This document shows, one piece after another, positions 5,122 through 5,881 of a stretch of 5,881 nucleotides of DNA. The DNA comes from Thermoplasmata archaeon (GTDB taxonomy: Archaea; Thermoplasmatota; Thermoplasmata; GCA-020350865): NCBI GenBank assembly GCA_020350865.1, contig CP070726.1:2135051-2140931 (forward strand), read 5' to 3'. The translations under genes were made by a program, and so were the position numbers. The stretch's first letter is position 1. Each line of letters begins with the position of its first letter. Under the pieces are notes generated by a model. It was not told the origin of the DNA, made no database searches, and saw only the letters and a program-made list of their open reading frames with translations.

Positions 5122-5701
5122 TCTCGGTCTCTCCTGGCAGGGTGTCGGAAAAGGCCGTCCCGAGCCATTCGAATTCTCCGTCAGGCGTGGGCTCGTAGTA
5201 TGTGTACAACACTTCTTTCTCAAGAAGATAATTAAGGGCATCTGTAATTTTTTTCTTGTCCATGTTCTTTATGTCCTGGCGAATCCTGTCTGCCAGCTCC
5301 TCAACACCCTTTTCCCTGTGGTTCATATGGACCGAGACCCGGAACTTGCCGTGTACAAGCTGGCTGGCAATGTACTGCCCTATCCTCAGGTGTGTGGTAT
5401 CGTAGTAGATTTCATTGCCCTTTCTCATGAAATTGCCATAGTAATGGCCGCAGGAAGGACAGCGGAAAAGTTGGGGCTTGCCCTCCTCGCTCACCATGTA
5501 CATGTCCGCACTTCCGCACATCTCGCACGGTTTTTTTACCGTCTCCTTTTCAACCACCTCAACTGTAACCTCCGGGGCCTGCACCTCCCCCTCGGCTGCG
5601 GGGGTCTCCCCTTCCACTGCCTCCACCTTCAGTTTGAATCCGCATTTCTCGCAAAAATTGGCCTCGTCGCTTATCTCGGCTCCGCAAGCAGGACACAACA
5701 T
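5111..5701 (-). CDS. Double zinc-ribbon protein with C-terminal helical, possibly winged-helix domain
   Basis: Not assigned to a named family. Seen (196 aa from ATG 5701): zinc ribbon 1 at residues 3-20 (CPAC ... CEKC, the common archaeal and bacterial zinc_ribbon_2 type); an acidic, Pro/Ala/Glu/Val-rich linker 26-56; zinc ribbon 2 with CEMC (59-62) and CPSC (81-84) followed by GHYYGNF; then 100-196, helix-rich with charged segments (VEELADRIRQDIKNMDKKKITDALNYLLEKEVLYTYYEP, split over 133-170) and a final strand pair (GEFEWLGTA) that could be a wing. No signal or membrane segment, so cytoplasmic. The alternative ATG at 5716 adds five residues, but the TATA box at 5727-5735 predicts initiation near 5704, so 5701 is preferred and the mRNA may be leaderless. 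A nucleic-acid-binding or regulatory role is inference. It converges on, and overlaps, the C11 protease gene. Confidence 0.85.
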   Translation of the reverse strand: MLCPACGAEISDEANFCEKCGFKLKVEAVEGETPAAEGEVQAPEVTVEVVEKETVKKPCEMCGSADMYMVSEEGKPQLFRCPSCGHYYGNFMRKGNEIYYDTTHLRIGQYIASQLVHGKFRVSVHMNHREKGVEELADRIRQDIKNMDKKKITDALNYLLEKEVLYTYYEPTPDGEFEWLGTAFSDTLPGETEITK

Positions 5702-5724
5702 AACAATCACTTCCATATTGGAGT

Positions 5725-5736
5725 TATATTAATAAA
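5725..5736 (-). promoter_or_regulatory. TATA promoter of the double zinc-ribbon gene
   Basis: The minus strand reads TTTATTAATATA, preceded by GGGCCA. The centre near 5731 places the transcript start near 5704, next to ATG 5701 and downstream of the rival ATG 5716. A GGAAGTGAT SD-like string at 5713-5705 would then fall mostly outside the mRNA. Confidence 0.5.
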
Positions 5737-5804
5737 TGGCCCTAAAGCCCATGGTGAATGGCATTTTTAGGATAAGAACATTATTACTACCATTGTATTT
5801 TTAC

Positions 5805-5821
5805 ATCCTCACCGAGAGGAT
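5805..5821. repeat. Perfect 6-bp-arm hairpin (ATCCTC / GAGGAT)
   Basis: ATCCTC ACCGA GAGGAT forms a stem of six with a five-base loop. On the plus strand the 3' arm holds GAGG, which would be the ribosome site for the possible gene starting at 5828. No U-run follows on the plus strand, so a bacterial-type terminator is unlikely. Confidence 0.35.
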
Positions 5822-5827
5822 AGAGAA

Positions 5828-5881
5828 ATGACTTTAATATTCAAAAGCATTTACCTCTCGTGGAGTATAAACCTTATAAGA
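5828..5881 (+). CDS. Possible start of a rightward gene, cut by window edge
   Basis: ATG 5828 opens a frame that stays open for 18 codons to the edge, and GAGG (5816-5819) lies eight bases upstream. Against it, the stretch is far richer in A+T than the other genes here and contains TATA-like strings (TTTAATATT, GTATAAA), so it may instead be the promoter of a gene outside the window. No domain can be recognised. Confidence 0.15.
   Translation, partial: MTLIFKSIYLSWSINLIR

Noticed and set aside
5063..5770. Plus-strand open frame of 235 codons across the right end
   Set aside because: It is antisense to the zinc-ribbon gene, which has clear CxxC motifs; it begins inside the protease gene and has no recognisable domain.
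1..5881. tRNA, rRNA, CRISPR array, insertion sequence or prophage
   Set aside because: No cloverleaf-like or rRNA-like segment, spaced repeat series, transposase or phage motif was seen on either strand.

Overview
This window looks archaeal. It carries a CDP-archaeol synthase (CarS), an enzyme specific to archaeal ether lipids. It also has TATA/BRE-like promoters, Shine-Dalgarno (SD) motifs of the GGAGGTGAT type, and short or nearly leaderless starts. The set of genes (euryarchaeal-type CarS and PyrE, two secreted C11/clostripain-family proteases, small zinc-ribbon proteins) best fits a protein-degrading, probably Thermoplasmata-related euryarchaeon such as the sediment MBG-D lineages. That placement is inference: there is no rRNA or phylogenetic marker here to test it.

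Layout. (1) Minus strand, 1809 to 1, running off the left edge: a secreted protein joining a carboxypeptidase-like M14 domain to a C11 cysteine protease domain. It is one uninterrupted frame of 603 codons with no stop inside the window. I checked it codon by codon. The M14 fold motifs are intact, but all three zinc-ligand positions and the general-base glutamate position are substituted. The C11 His and Cys are present. (2) Minus strand, 3194 to 1948: a tight three-gene operon, carS, then a 48-residue eight-cysteine B-box-like zinc finger, then pyrE. (3) Plus strand, 3403 to 5121, divergent from carS: a second C11 protease with signal peptide, Ig-like domain and C-terminal membrane anchor. (4) Minus strand, 5701 to 5111: a double zinc-ribbon protein whose last codons overlap the end of the protease gene tail to tail by 11 bp. 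(5) 5717-5881: a promoter, a short hairpin, and possibly the first codons of a rightward gene.

How the genes fit together. The operon pairs a CTP-consuming lipid enzyme (CarS) with a pyrimidine-synthesis enzyme (PyrE), and a small zinc finger is translated between them. On either side lie two exported C11 proteases with related domains, suggesting extracellular peptide use. The most unusual item is the M14-like/C11 fusion, in which an apparently non-catalytic carboxypeptidase fold is kept next to a protease domain with an intact dyad. A reasonable hypothesis is that the M14-like part binds peptide ends or acts as a chaperone or inhibitor for the C11 part.

No tRNA, rRNA, CRISPR array, insertion sequence or prophage feature was seen.
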